From assembly GCF_026230195.1 (NCBI RefSeq), contig NZ_CP036501.1, positions 2,294,001 to 2,358,000 of the forward strand: a stretch of 64,000 bases of DNA, given 5' to 3'. The position numbers were made by a program, and so were the translations under genes. This DNA comes from Candidatus Paraluminiphilus aquimaris. GTDB taxonomy: Bacteria > Pseudomonadota > Gammaproteobacteria > Pseudomonadales > Halieaceae. Positions within the stretch are counted from its first letter, which is position 1, and each line of letters starts with the position of its first letter. Positions 1-8,531 of the stretch are shown here, one piece after another. Below the pieces are notes generated by a model, which did not search any database, was not told the DNA's origin, and worked only from the letters and a program-made list of their open reading frames with translations.

Positions 1-1034
1 AGCGCTTTCGGGTGATTGGCGTTAGTACAAAAACCAACCTTGTCAGCGGTCAGGAGCTTGGGAAGCGCCTCGCCGATTTGCCCTGGTGGCAAACGAACTA
101 CAATACGCCCCTTCGCCAGTTCAAAGCACTCGCTGGCGTAACCCTTGTACACGGCAAGGCCGAGCACCTCGATATATCGACTAATTCAGTTCGTATTGCG
201 CTCTCTAATGGTGAGACTGAGTCGATTGACTACGACTATCTTGTAATCGCCTCAGGGACCTCCAATGGGTTTTGGCGAACCGACACAGTGCAATCCGCCA
301 GTGAGATAGCCGCAGACCTCTCTCACCAGGCTCAGCGGGTAAAGGCGGCCTCATCGATTACGGTCGTTGGCGGCGGTCCTACTGGGGTTAGTGTGGCTCT
401 CAATATAAAACGGGCTGATCCGAGTAAGAAAGTCTCACTGTGCGTGTCCGGTACATTGCCGTTACCGGGCTACCATTCCAACGCAAGAGCGTTCTACCAA
501 CAGGCTCTCTCCGACGCTGGTGTGGATTTACTATGTCAGGATCGCGTGGTCGCAGTCGATGAAAAACAGTTATCGGGCTCCGTAAAATTCGCATCAGGGG
601 CAAGCATCTCTAGCGATGCCATCATCTGGACCATAGGTAACCGAAAGGCTCACACGGACTTTCTGCCCGAGCATTTGCTGGACGAAGACAGATTCGTCAA
701 AACACTACCCACGCTCGAGGTTCAGGGCACTGAAAACATCTTTGCGATAGGTGATGTGGCGTCGACCGACCCCGAGCGTTCATCAGCCCGCAATTGGGCC
801 TACGGCGTCTTAGTGCACAATTTGAGGCGCAAAGCCAAGGGAAAACCGGCAAACAAGGCGTATGTTCCGCCGGCTAACCGCTGGGGCTCTATCGTCGGGC
901 CACAAGAAAATGGCCTCACACTTCATCAGGCGGATGGCAAACGCATAAGACTATCGAAACGTCTCGTCGACACGGTTTTATTACCCATGATCGTTCGCCG
1001 CTTTATTTATCGCGGGGTAAAGCCCGACCATTGA
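1..1034 (+). CDS. FAD-dependent NAD(P)H oxidoreductase (AIF/NDH-2/FSP1-like), 5' truncated by window edge
   Basis: Pyridine nucleotide-disulphide oxidoreductase fold. The reading frame is open to the first base of the window, so the N-terminal FAD-binding GxGxxG lies upstream. Seen here: a second Rossmann motif VVGGGPTGV about 40 codons past the first third of the visible protein, which would bind NAD(P)H, and the C-terminal FAD motif ENIFAIGDVAS. The last ~80 residues are basic, ending RRFIYRGVKPDH, as in membrane-associated type II NADH dehydrogenase/FSP1-like quinone reductases. Likely role: electron transfer from NAD(P)H to quinone. The exact substrate cannot be told from this part. Confidence 0.8.
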   Translation, partial: RFRVIGVSTKTNLVSGQELGKRLADLPWWQTNYNTPLRQFKALAGVTLVHGKAEHLDISTNSVRIALSNGETESIDYDYLVIASGTSNGFWRTDTVQSASEIAADLSHQAQRVKAASSITVVGGGPTGVSVALNIKRADPSKKVSLCVSGTLPLPGYHSNARAFYQQALSDAGVDLLCQDRVVAVDEKQLSGSVKFASGASISSDAIIWTIGNRKAHTDFLPEHLLDEDRFVKTLPTLEVQGTENIFAIGDVASTDPERSSARNWAYGVLVHNLRRKAKGKPANKAYVPPANRWGSIVGPQENGLTLHQADGKRIRLSKRLVDTVLLPMIVRRFIYRGVKPDH

Positions 1035-1045
1035 GGCGAGGTGAA

Positions 1046-2080
1046 CTACGCGGACTTTTTCGTTGGAAAGCGGATAAACGTGTCAACGAGTAACTGTGCG
1101 AAGGTGGTCGGCTCCGGTCGAGACGTAGACAACACCCCTCGATGTCTCAATTCTCGCTCGAGGACATCCAATATTAGCGCCAGGGTCAGGTCATCTGACT
1201 TGCTCGCCCACGTTGCTTCCTCCGACTCATCCTGGAAGCAGTAAGCTTTCCAAGAAATTGAATAGCGAAGATCCGACCAATCGTACCGAGCAACTTCAAC
1301 ACCCTTCGGATCAGCCAGCGACCAGTGTCCATCCCCTTCAAACGTGAGCGTCGCTCCCTTATCAATCTCGGGGAAATGCGATTTTGGCGTCACGCGCTCG
1401 ACCCCGTGAAATACCTTATCGGTATCAATAAGGATCGCAGTATTGTGCGTTGCCGCCATGGACTCGCGTGGCCCCTGCCCACCCTCAGGATAATAGGCAA
1501 ACGCCCCGCCAGGATTTGCGCCAAACCAAGAAACACAGGTTGCGATAGGGATACGGTAGTCATCAAATAAGCCAGAGTGAAGCATCGTTACAAGCAGCCA
1601 CTGAGGCATGCGCTTACGATCGGCACCACGAAATTCAGGCACGTCCGTATGAATCGCTAGCTCTTGCCCAGGTGTAAGAATATTGGCATAGACAATCGCA
1701 GGAACAACCAGCGCTCTGCCGGTAACTTCGCTCGCCACGCGCAGCAGATCGGGGTGTGTAAAGAAGGGTTCTACGCCGGGTGCTTGGATATCAGTCCCGT
1801 ATGCATAGGTTTCACGGAAGTAGTTCGTGCGCTGGGCTGCAGTCCTCACATCGTCGCTGTTACCCAAGCCATCAATACCGTGCTGAATGTAGTTAAATGC
1901 CGCATCAAAGCGCTGGGGTAAGGCCTCGCCAATACCCTCATTGAGTGCTTCTTCGGCATAGGTTCGAAAAACGCCCCGCTCTTCAGCGATACGCAACATG
2001 CGCTCCGCCTCAACGGACGTCATAAATGGTTTCATCGCTTGGTAACTTGCTCGCATATTGTCACTCGGCCATTGGCTCAT
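1046..2080 (-). CDS. Fe(II)/2-oxoglutarate-dependent oxygenase-like protein
   Basis: 344 aa. A cupin-type iron site is visible: H144-T-D146 (AIHTDVPEF) and a distal His in VFHGVERV at about residue 225, the HxD...H triad of the 2OG-Fe(II) dioxygenase superfamily. A phrase rich in Gly/Tyr (GGAFAYYPEG) precedes the distal His. The substrate is unknown. It converges with the oxidoreductase on its right side (11-bp gap) and is followed upstream by a ~200-bp spacer. Family assignment rests on the metal triad and spacing only. Confidence 0.65.
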   Translation of the reverse strand: MSQWPSDNMRASYQAMKPFMTSVEAERMLRIAEERGVFRTYAEEALNEGIGEALPQRFDAAFNYIQHGIDGLGNSDDVRTAAQRTNYFRETYAYGTDIQAPGVEPFFTHPDLLRVASEVTGRALVVPAIVYANILTPGQELAIHTDVPEFRGADRKRMPQWLLVTMLHSGLFDDYRIPIATCVSWFGANPGGAFAYYPEGGQGPRESMAATHNTAILIDTDKVFHGVERVTPKSHFPEIDKGATLTFEGDGHWSLADPKGVEVARYDWSDLRYSISWKAYCFQDESEEATWASKSDDLTLALILDVLERELRHRGVLSTSRPEPTTFAQLLVDTFIRFPTKKSA

Positions 2081-2289
2081 TTTTATTGTTTGGAGTTCTC
2101 GTGCTTCTCAGCCCGAGTCACCATGTTCACATTTTTGCTCCGTCACGCGACGCTGGCGCGCCGTATTCCTTTTCAGCGGACCGGCGCTGCAACAGCAAAC
2201 CGCCAGTCTCAGCCGCGCCCAACAAGCGTCTTAACGGTAAGCGGCTGATCATCACAAGGCAAATGCGCGCGCGACTTCGAGTTACAGGC

Positions 2290-3264
2290 CTAAGGGATGA
2301 GGAGCGAGCTGCCGGTCGTCAAGCGGCCCTCAAGATCCTTATGTGCTCGAACCACATCCTCCAGGGCATATCGTTGATTAATCTCTACAGTTAGGGCCCC
2401 AGCCGCAATCAAACCAAAAATTCGATCTGCTGATGCTTGCATCCAGCCAGGTCGCGCCATGTGCGTGGCCAAAGTCGGTCGCGTAAAGTAAAGAGAGCCA
2501 CCCAGCGCAAGCTCCCCCGGCACAACCGCGTCAATGGGACCCGAGGCATTACCAAAGCTAACGAACGTACCCAGAGGCGCCAGTAGCCCTAAGCTTAAGC
2601 GATAAGTCGATTTCCCAACGCTGTCGTAAACCACCGGGTAACCCTGTGGCGCATGCGCTCGGAGGTTGTCAGGCAGATCGGGTGTGTCGCTCAGATAACA
2701 GTGTGACGCGCCGTGACTTTCGGCAAGTTCACACTTCTCTTGCGTGCTGGCGGTACCAATTAACTCAACGCCTATGTGCTTGGCCCACTGGCAAGCAATC
2801 AGCCCAACACCGCCTGCAGCGGCATGGAAAAGCACCCGCTCTCCGCCCTTCAGAGGGAACGTATCGTTGAAGAGATAATCCACCGTCATGGCTTTGAGCA
2901 ACACGGCGGCCGCTTGCTCATCGGACACGTCAGCAGGCACCCGAACCAATGAGGCTCTCGGTAGAACAATAGACTCCGCATAGGCCCCCATAGCCATCGC
3001 AAAAGCCACCCTATCACCCACGACAAGGTCATCCACTCCCTCACCCACAGCGTCCACGACCCCCGCACCCTCGCAGCCAAGACCCGTGGGCAACGGCAGC
3101 GGATACAGACCAGACCGGTGATAGGTATCGATGAGATTGATGCCGCAGGCGCTCATTCGAATTCGCACTTCTTTTGGACCCGGTGCGGGCTCAGGAATAG
3201 CCTGGACCGTCATTTGTTCTGCGGCGCCACAAGTCTCTACCCTTACCGCTCTGATCGTACTCAC
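2290..3264 (-). CDS. qor: NADPH:quinone oxidoreductase, zinc-free MDR family
   Basis: 324 aa, normal length for QOR/zeta-crystallin. N-terminal GroES-like domain with GCEGAGVV (residues ~63-70), then the nucleotide-binding loop AAAGGVGL at ~148-155 where true zinc alcohol dehydrogenases have GxGxxG. No structural zinc Cys cluster is visible, as expected for quinone reductases. It would reduce quinones or enones with NADPH in the cytosol. It lies 24 bp downstream of argE on the same strand, so the two may be co-transcribed. C-terminus ends TTGSSLLIP, typical of the family. Confidence 0.88.
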   Translation of the reverse strand: MSTIRAVRVETCGAAEQMTVQAIPEPAPGPKEVRIRMSACGINLIDTYHRSGLYPLPLPTGLGCEGAGVVDAVGEGVDDLVVGDRVAFAMAMGAYAESIVLPRASLVRVPADVSDEQAAAVLLKAMTVDYLFNDTFPLKGGERVLFHAAAGGVGLIACQWAKHIGVELIGTASTQEKCELAESHGASHCYLSDTPDLPDNLRAHAPQGYPVVYDSVGKSTYRLSLGLLAPLGTFVSFGNASGPIDAVVPGELALGGSLYFTRPTLATHMARPGWMQASADRIFGLIAAGALTVEINQRYALEDVVRAHKDLEGRLTTGSSLLIP

Positions 3265-3288
3265 AGCTTCACTCCCAATCGTTTGTAT

Positions 3289-4461
3289 TCATAAACAATA
3301 GCGCCTAATGAGCTCACGCAGCGTTTCAATCGCCGGTTGAATCTGCTCCATCGGCATGTATTCATTCGGTTGGTGAGCGACATCGATCGAGCCAGGCCCC
3401 ATGACAATGGTCTCTAACCCGAGTGACTTCAAGAACGGGGCTTCAGTCGCAAAATTCACTGCATCGGAGGTTTGACCTGAAGCCTGCTCACAGGCAATGA
3501 CTAATTCACTGTCAGCGGCTTGCTCAAAAGCCGGGACTGGCTCAACTAATCGCCGCATTTCGATATCGATATCGTGCAGCGCCGCGATTTCGACCAGTCG
3601 GGCATTCAGCGCTCGTTCAACATCTTGATACTCAAGACCGGGAAGCATTCGCACGTCGAAGCTGAAATCAAGCTCACCGCAAATACGATTGGGGCTGTCA
3701 CCACCATGGACGCAACCAAAGTTGATCGTCGGCACGGGCACTGCCATTAATTCACACCTAAACGTTTGGGCCAGCTCGTCTCGGTAGGTCGACAAAACAG
3801 ACAACAAGGTCGGAAGCGCGTCGATCACATTGTTTCCCAACGAGGGGTTTGACGAATGACCACTGCGCCCTCGCATTTTAACGCCCTGCATCATAATGCC
3901 TTTGTGCATGCGCATTGGGCGAAGGTCCGTTGGCTCTCCCACCACAGCAGCGCGTGCCAGCGGCAAGTGGTCTCTGCGAAGCGCTCGCGCTCCGTGCATC
4001 GTGCTCTCTTCATCCGCGGTGGCTAAGAGGTAAAGCGGAGCCTTAAAGTCTTTTGGGTTGAACGCAGACGCCGCCTCCAGTGCAATCGCAAAAAAACCCT
4101 TCATATCGGTACTGCCAAGTCCATACAGACGCCCATCGCGCTCGCTGAGTTGCAGCGGATCAGTGTCCCAACCCTGCGCGTCAAAGGGGACCGTATCGGT
4201 ATGGCCCGAGAGCACCAATCCCGCTGGTTCCTCCCCCTCTTTCGTCACATCGCCCAGCGTGGCTATCAAGTTCGCCTTGCCATCGACACCTGTATCGAGC
4301 GCTTGCACCTCGACGGACCAGCCGTCTTGCTCTGCGTAGCTCGAGAGATGAGAGATGACCTGTCGATTGCTGCTGTCCCAATGAGGGTCGGGCGAGCTGA
4401 CGGAATCTGCTGCTACGAGTTCGGATACGCGTTTAACGATTTTCTGCTCGCTGGTAGGCAT
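3289..4461 (-). CDS. argE: Acetylornithine deacetylase (M20 peptidase family)
   Basis: 390 aa. M20 di-zinc site visible: H87-x-D89 in SGHTDTVPFD, D119 in GLGSTDMKGF, and the E151-E152 pair in TADEEST. The lid/dimerisation domain follows with GxSGHSS. Removes the acetyl group from N-acetylornithine in arginine synthesis. The phrase GWDTDPLQL after the first zinc site is characteristic of ArgE rather than DapE. Encoded upstream of qor, transcribed away from galM; the ~90-bp divergent gap to galM should hold both promoters. Confidence 0.88.
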   Translation of the reverse strand: MPTSEQKIVKRVSELVAADSVSSPDPHWDSSNRQVISHLSSYAEQDGWSVEVQALDTGVDGKANLIATLGDVTKEGEEPAGLVLSGHTDTVPFDAQGWDTDPLQLSERDGRLYGLGSTDMKGFFAIALEAASAFNPKDFKAPLYLLATADEESTMHGARALRRDHLPLARAAVVGEPTDLRPMRMHKGIMMQGVKMRGRSGHSSNPSLGNNVIDALPTLLSVLSTYRDELAQTFRCELMAVPVPTINFGCVHGGDSPNRICGELDFSFDVRMLPGLEYQDVERALNARLVEIAALHDIDIEMRRLVEPVPAFEQAADSELVIACEQASGQTSDAVNFATEAPFLKSLGLETIVMGPGSIDVAHQPNEYMPMEQIQPAIETLRELIRRYCL

Positions 4462-4554
4462 TCGCGGTTACTTTTCTTGGTTTATTCAAGAGTAACGGTA
4501 TCGAACATCGTCGTCATCATCGATAGATGAGTCCCATTTCAGTTAGGCTAAGGT

Positions 4555-5520
4555 ATGAGTAACCGTCATACGATTTCACAGACATCTCCCGACGCTCGGA
4601 GAGGGATTACTGTTGACCTCCTTAATAGGGGCGCGGCCATTGGCAGAATCCAGTTGCACGGAATGGGTCGCCAAAGAGATATCGATGTTGTTCTTGGTTA
4701 TGCATCCACCGAGGATTACGACCGAGACCCGTTTTATCTCGGCTCGACAGTGGGGCCAGTGGCCAATCGAATCGCGGACGGTAAGGTGGCGTTAGCTTCC
4801 GGCACTTTCTCTATAGGTATTAATGAGCCGTCACGCTCGAACGCGTTGCATGGTGGAGAGCTGGGTTTGCATCAACAACTATTCCAGCCCTCCCCAACGA
4901 GCGACGCTCAAAGTCTGACGCTCTCGCGCCAACTTCCTCATCTATCAGATGGCTTCCCAGGTAACCGTTTGGTCACGGTGCGTTATGAGCTTACTGACGC
5001 CACCAGTTTGCAGTGTGATTTTGCAGCAACCACTGATCGCGAAACCGTTATTAACTTAGCCAATCACGCTTATTTTAATTTGGGTGGACGCTTAGCCGAC
5101 CATGAATTTCGAACTCATTTGGAGCATTTTACCCCTGTTAATGAGCAATCGATTCCAATCGGAACAATTGCTTCGCTCGTTGGGAGCGAGCTCGATTTTC
5201 GCCAATGGCGCCGCCTCGGCGATAGCGTGCTCGATCATAATTTCGTTTTGCGCAAGGACAACAAACTACAAAAAGCCGCCAGCCTTCGCCTACACGACAC
5301 CCAACTGCAGCTCGATGTCCTCACAACGCAGCCTGCACTTCAGGTGTACACCGGCGACGGCTTAACAGCCCCCTTCAGCGCAAGAGCGGGCATCTGCCTT
5401 GAAGCACAAGCCTTCCCAGACGCACCAAATCAACCCGGCTTCCCCAGCATCGTCCTAACGCCCGGGCGAACATATCGCCAGCGAACAATCTATCGATTCA
5501 CAGAGCTCTCAGATCACTAA
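4555..5520 (+). CDS. galM: Aldose 1-epimerase
   Basis: 321 aa, mutarotase family. Family motifs: NRIADG (residues ~71-76), NALHGG with the substrate-binding His at ~99, NLANHAYFNLGG with the catalytic acid His at ~171, and the catalytic base Glu in ICLEAQAFPDAPN at ~283. Interconverts alpha and beta anomers of hexoses. It stands alone on the plus strand between argE and a crotonase gene. A beta-galactosidase gene lies 42 kb away in the same window, so galactose use is plausible but not shown by linkage. Confidence 0.85.
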   Translation: MSNRHTISQTSPDARRGITVDLLNRGAAIGRIQLHGMGRQRDIDVVLGYASTEDYDRDPFYLGSTVGPVANRIADGKVALASGTFSIGINEPSRSNALHGGELGLHQQLFQPSPTSDAQSLTLSRQLPHLSDGFPGNRLVTVRYELTDATSLQCDFAATTDRETVINLANHAYFNLGGRLADHEFRTHLEHFTPVNEQSIPIGTIASLVGSELDFRQWRRLGDSVLDHNFVLRKDNKLQKAASLRLHDTQLQLDVLTTQPALQVYTGDGLTAPFSARAGICLEAQAFPDAPNQPGFPSIVLTPGRTYRQRTIYRFTELSDH

Positions 5521-5568
5521 ACCCGTCTCGGTCTTGCTCGCCAATGCCCTTTGGTTCTCGCGGATCCC

Positions 5569-5605
5569 TTCAGTTCTGATAGTCTTCAGCTCTGATGATC
5601 TTCAA
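5569..5605. repeat. short tandem repeat, two 16-bp units plus a partial
   Basis: Two imperfect 16-bp units of the form TTCAGYTCTGATRRTC lie side by side at 5569-5584 and 5585-5600, followed by TTCAATT. The last partial unit overlaps the stop codon of the crotonase gene on the minus strand. Most likely slippage in an intergenic spacer. Confidence 0.5.
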
Positions 5606-6450
5606 TTAAAGTCGCGCGGCTCCCACCATGGAAAAAATTCGGGCATATCACTGCTTACTTTCCCGGGGTAGTTGGCTGGCCGCTTTTCTAAGAATGACTT
5701 AACACCTTCTTGTGCATCTTCCGACTTGCCAGTGAAGTAAACACCTCGAGAATCTATCTGGTGCGCTTCCATAGGATGGTCAGCACCCAGCATTTTCCAC
5801 ATCATTTGGCGCGCCATAGCGACAGAAACGGCAGATGTCTCGTTACAAAATTCTTTCGCCAAAGCCCGCGCTGCAGGCATCAGCTCATCGGCAGGGTATA
5901 CGGTTCGGACGAAGCCTCGACTCCGCGCCTCATCCGCTGGAAATACGCGGCCAGAAAATGTCCACTCCAACGCCGTGCTGATGCCAACCACCCGCGGAAG
6001 AAACCAACTTGAAGCCGCTTCCGGAACAATTCCTCGCTTGGAGAATACAAAGCCGTATTTCGCATTTTCCGACGCCAGCCGGATATCCATCGCGCACTGC
6101 ATCGTGGCGCCGATGCCGACAGCCGCACCGTTACAAGCTGAAATCACAGGCTTTAAGCACTCGAATATTCGCAGCGTCAGCAAGCCGCCGCCGTCACGCG
6201 GTATACCGGGATCTTTAGGCTTGTAATTAAAGGTATCTCCTCCTCCCCCTAGGTCGGCACCGGCACAAAAGGCGCGGCCTGCGCCCGTAAAGATAATGGC
6301 TTTCACCTCATCGTCTGCATCCGCCGCATCAAGAGCCGCAATCACCTCATCGCGCATGGCGTTGTTAAAGGCGTTTAACCGCTCCGGACGATTGAGCGTA
6401 ATCGTTAGAATGCCGTCCTGCACATCGTACAAAATAGTTTTAAAGTCCAT
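5602..6450 (-). CDS. Enoyl-CoA hydratase/isomerase (crotonase) family protein
   Basis: 282 aa. Oxyanion-hole segments FCAGADLG (residues ~61-68) and CNGAAVGIGATM (~106-117) are both present, and RGIVPEAASSWFLPR carries the conserved catalytic Glu (~144). Typical of crotonases acting on CoA esters in fatty-acid or aromatic-acid breakdown. A Gly-rich insert (LGGGGDTFNY) follows the first motif. The neighbouring minus-strand gene encodes an SRPBCC protein 96 bp upstream. Exact substrate not predictable. Confidence 0.85.
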   Translation of the reverse strand: MDFKTILYDVQDGILTITLNRPERLNAFNNAMRDEVIAALDAADADDEVKAIIFTGAGRAFCAGADLGGGGDTFNYKPKDPGIPRDGGGLLTLRIFECLKPVISACNGAAVGIGATMQCAMDIRLASENAKYGFVFSKRGIVPEAASSWFLPRVVGISTALEWTFSGRVFPADEARSRGFVRTVYPADELMPAARALAKEFCNETSAVSVAMARQMMWKMLGADHPMEAHQIDSRGVYFTGKSEDAQEGVKSFLEKRPANYPGKVSSDMPEFFPWWEPRDFN

Positions 6451-6546
6451 TACCGAGTTGCTCCTTCACTCTCTTATCGTTTTTTAACTCGTGGCTTACG
6501 TGGTGAGCTAGACAGATTCCCCACAATGCCGGCGATTCGCTTTTCG

Positions 6547-6933
6547 CTAACTCGGGTTCAGCATTTGTTCCAAACGGACAATGCAGCCCTCCATACTCCC
6601 CTTGATAAAAGGCTCGATCGCCACCGGTTCTACGGACGCTTCCCATTGGAGTCTGCAGCCACCGTCGGCCGCGGTGATCTCCATTTTTGCCCGATGAGAT
6701 TCCAAGTTTCCGGGGCTTTCAAAGCACGAATACTCAATGATTCTAGCGTCATTATCGTGGCGTAAAATTCGCTCCTTGATCGCACCTGCGCCGGGCAAAT
6801 CAAGTGATCGGACCTCGCCATCAAACGAGCAACTCGTTACGCCCGGCACCCAATCCACCCTATCTGGGGTTCCTAAGATTTCCCAGAGCGTCTCTGGAGC
6901 CACCGCAAATTTATGATCAATTATCACTGCCAC
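6547..6933 (-). CDS. SRPBCC (START/Bet v1-like) domain protein
   Basis: 128 aa single-domain protein. The N-terminal pattern of a polyketide-cyclase/AHSA1-type SRPBCC fold is visible: an opening beta strand, then FAVAPETLWEILGTPDRVDW, and a C-terminal helix EPFIKGSMEGCIVRLEQML. Such proteins bind a hydrophobic ligand in a helix-grip cavity. No catalytic residue can be assigned. Located just upstream of the crotonase on the same strand; possibly one transcript. Confidence 0.6.
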   Translation of the reverse strand: MAVIIDHKFAVAPETLWEILGTPDRVDWVPGVTSCSFDGEVRSLDLPGAGAIKERILRHDNDARIIEYSCFESPGNLESHRAKMEITAADGGCRLQWEASVEPVAIEPFIKGSMEGCIVRLEQMLNPS

Positions 6934-7078
6934 ACCGGAACCCTTTTATCTGACATTAAGGGCTGAGACAGTAACGAAAAATACACGGCATGGGCAATCG
7001 CGCTCGAACTAAGCCACTCCCTCAATTAACATGAAGGATGATTTTGTAACGCGTCATCAGCCCAAAGGAGAACGATCA

Positions 7079-7426
7079 GTGAACCGCATCACCATATGGC
7101 ATAACCCACGCTGCTCGAAGTCGAGGGCCTCGTTAGCGTTGCTCGAGGAAAACGGCGTTACGCCTGAGCAAGTACTCTATCTGGAGACACCCCCTAGCAA
7201 GGATCAAATTACCCAGACCCTGTCTTACTTAAATGCTAAGGCTATCGACATTATGAGAACCACAGAGCCAACGTTTAAGACGCTTAATTTATCCAAAGAC
7301 CTTGATGAATTGGTTCTGATAGAAGCCATGGTTAACAACCCCATTCTCATCGAGCGCCCCATTGTCATTGCAGGAAATCAGGCTGTTATCGGTCGTCCGC
7401 CTGAAAATGTATTGCGCTTGCTCTGA
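7079..7426 (+). CDS. arsC: ArsC/Spx-family reductase (arsenate reductase, glutaredoxin type)
   Basis: About 115 aa from the GTG at 7079. This start is preferred over an in-frame ATG at 7031 because AAAGGAG lies 8 bases before it and the product then has the usual ArsC length. The catalytic Cys is in WHNPRCSKSRAS (Cys ~11, with Arg four residues later), and ERPIVI near residue 95 is the family's cis-Pro/Arg segment. Reduces arsenate with glutathione/glutaredoxin if a true ArsC. No ars operon partners are nearby, so the physiological substrate is uncertain. Confidence 0.82.
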   Translation: MNRITIWHNPRCSKSRASLALLEENGVTPEQVLYLETPPSKDQITQTLSYLNAKAIDIMRTTEPTFKTLNLSKDLDELVLIEAMVNNPILIERPIVIAGNQAVIGRPPENVLRLL

Positions 7427-7841
7427 AGGATCGATCGCCAGGCGGTTAGCAATTTTAAGCGCCCACACCCATCCCGTCCCTGCACCCTAAATGACTTGGC
7501 CTTCGCCTCTTAAACACTTTATGCACCGCCCAGGATGGACACAGCGAATGACACTTTGTGCGGTCCGTACTTAGCGTCGCCCAAACCGAGCTCGCCCGCC
7601 TCACCGCATGAAAACCTTGTGGCCAAGTAACCACCTACCACCTCATGATAAGTAGGCATTTTGAGCACCATGCCTCCACTTACCGCTTGTGATGGCAAAT
7701 TTGAGCCCCTATTTCAGACGTGCATAAGCCCTGAAAACGCCCGGTGAAGCCGTTCCGGAGCTGCATAAACATCGTTGTGTTTTAACAGCAAAAAACTGCT
7801 ACCGTAAGAGACACTCTCAAATCAAGTGATGTGACAGACCG
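7427..7841. other. intergenic stretch, no gene seen
   Basis: About 415 bp between the ArsC-like gene and a doubtful small ORF. No long reading frame, tRNA, clear hairpin or repeat recognised on either strand. Confidence 0.5.
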
Positions 7842-8039
7842 ATGATGCACTCAAAGCTTGGTTACAAACTACTAGACGCTGAGCGCAATACGCTCGAAAA
7901 ACACATTGTTTGGTCGCTATGTCGATGGCGGATCTATGGCGAGCGCGAGGACTTCCAGGGCGCCATGGCGAGCCTAGACGAGTTAGCATTGATCAAGTCT
8001 CTGGCTTCAATGCGTGATGATGTTTTCGGGACTTGTTAA
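7842..8039 (+). CDS. hypothetical small protein, doubtful
   Basis: 65 aa, charged and probably helical (KLGYKLLDAERNTLEKH at the N-terminus, DELALIKSLASMRDD near the end). No signal peptide, membrane segment or known motif. No convincing ribosome binding site before the tandem ATG ATG. The amino-acid composition looks more protein-like than a random frame, which is the only support. Confidence 0.28.
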   Translation: MMHSKLGYKLLDAERNTLEKHIVWSLCRWRIYGEREDFQGAMASLDELALIKSLASMRDDVFGTC

Positions 8040-8186
8040 CGAACGCGTTAAAAATCGCTAATCGAGCATAGCGCCACCAGCTCCTCTGCCCGTATTTGTT
8101 TAGCGGTTATTAGGGATGAGCTGCCTATGCCGAGCAGCGAGCCCCTATAGCGAGAAAGTAAGGCGCAACGGCTTAAATCACTTAAA

Positions 8187-8348
8187 TCAGTTGTCCGGCA
8201 GGCTTTTCATAAGGTCAAACAACTCATCCATAATCTTGGCAACGTCCTCAGCCAATTCGTCCCGCTCAGCTGCGGGCGCGTTACTGAAGTCAATCGCCCC
8301 CTGCAACCTGCGAAGTTTGTTCATCACTTCTTGTAGCTCGGCTTTCAT
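8187..8348 (-). CDS. hypothetical 53-aa helical protein
   Basis: Short minus-strand gene beginning MKAELQEVMNKLRRLQG and ending FDLMKSLPDN. It reads as two amphipathic, acidic helices separated by FSNAPAAERDE, a coiled-coil-like layout. A purine-rich AAAGAGAG lies about 9 bases before the ATG. No homologous family recognised. The even spread of Leu/Met/Ile and acidic residues argues for a real coding sequence. Confidence 0.5.
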   Translation of the reverse strand: MKAELQEVMNKLRRLQGAIDFSNAPAAERDELAEDVAKIMDELFDLMKSLPDN

Positions 8349-8531
8349 ATTTTGGCTCTCTTTTGACGGGGCGAACGAGATATCACTGCCATAATGACAG
8401 AGTGAATACTAAAGAGAGTCATGGTCCTCTGGCAATTGGCCCCTTTCGCCTCCCTTACAACTGCGACCTGGAAGAAAAACCGTCATACTAGGCTCACATA
8501 GCAATAAATGTGGTGTTGGGGGTAAGTAAGA

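Noticed and set aside
2026-2394. 122-aa plus-strand frame between the oxygenase and quinone reductase genes
   Set aside because: Runs into the antisense of both neighbours, with a composition unlike a protein and no ribosome site.
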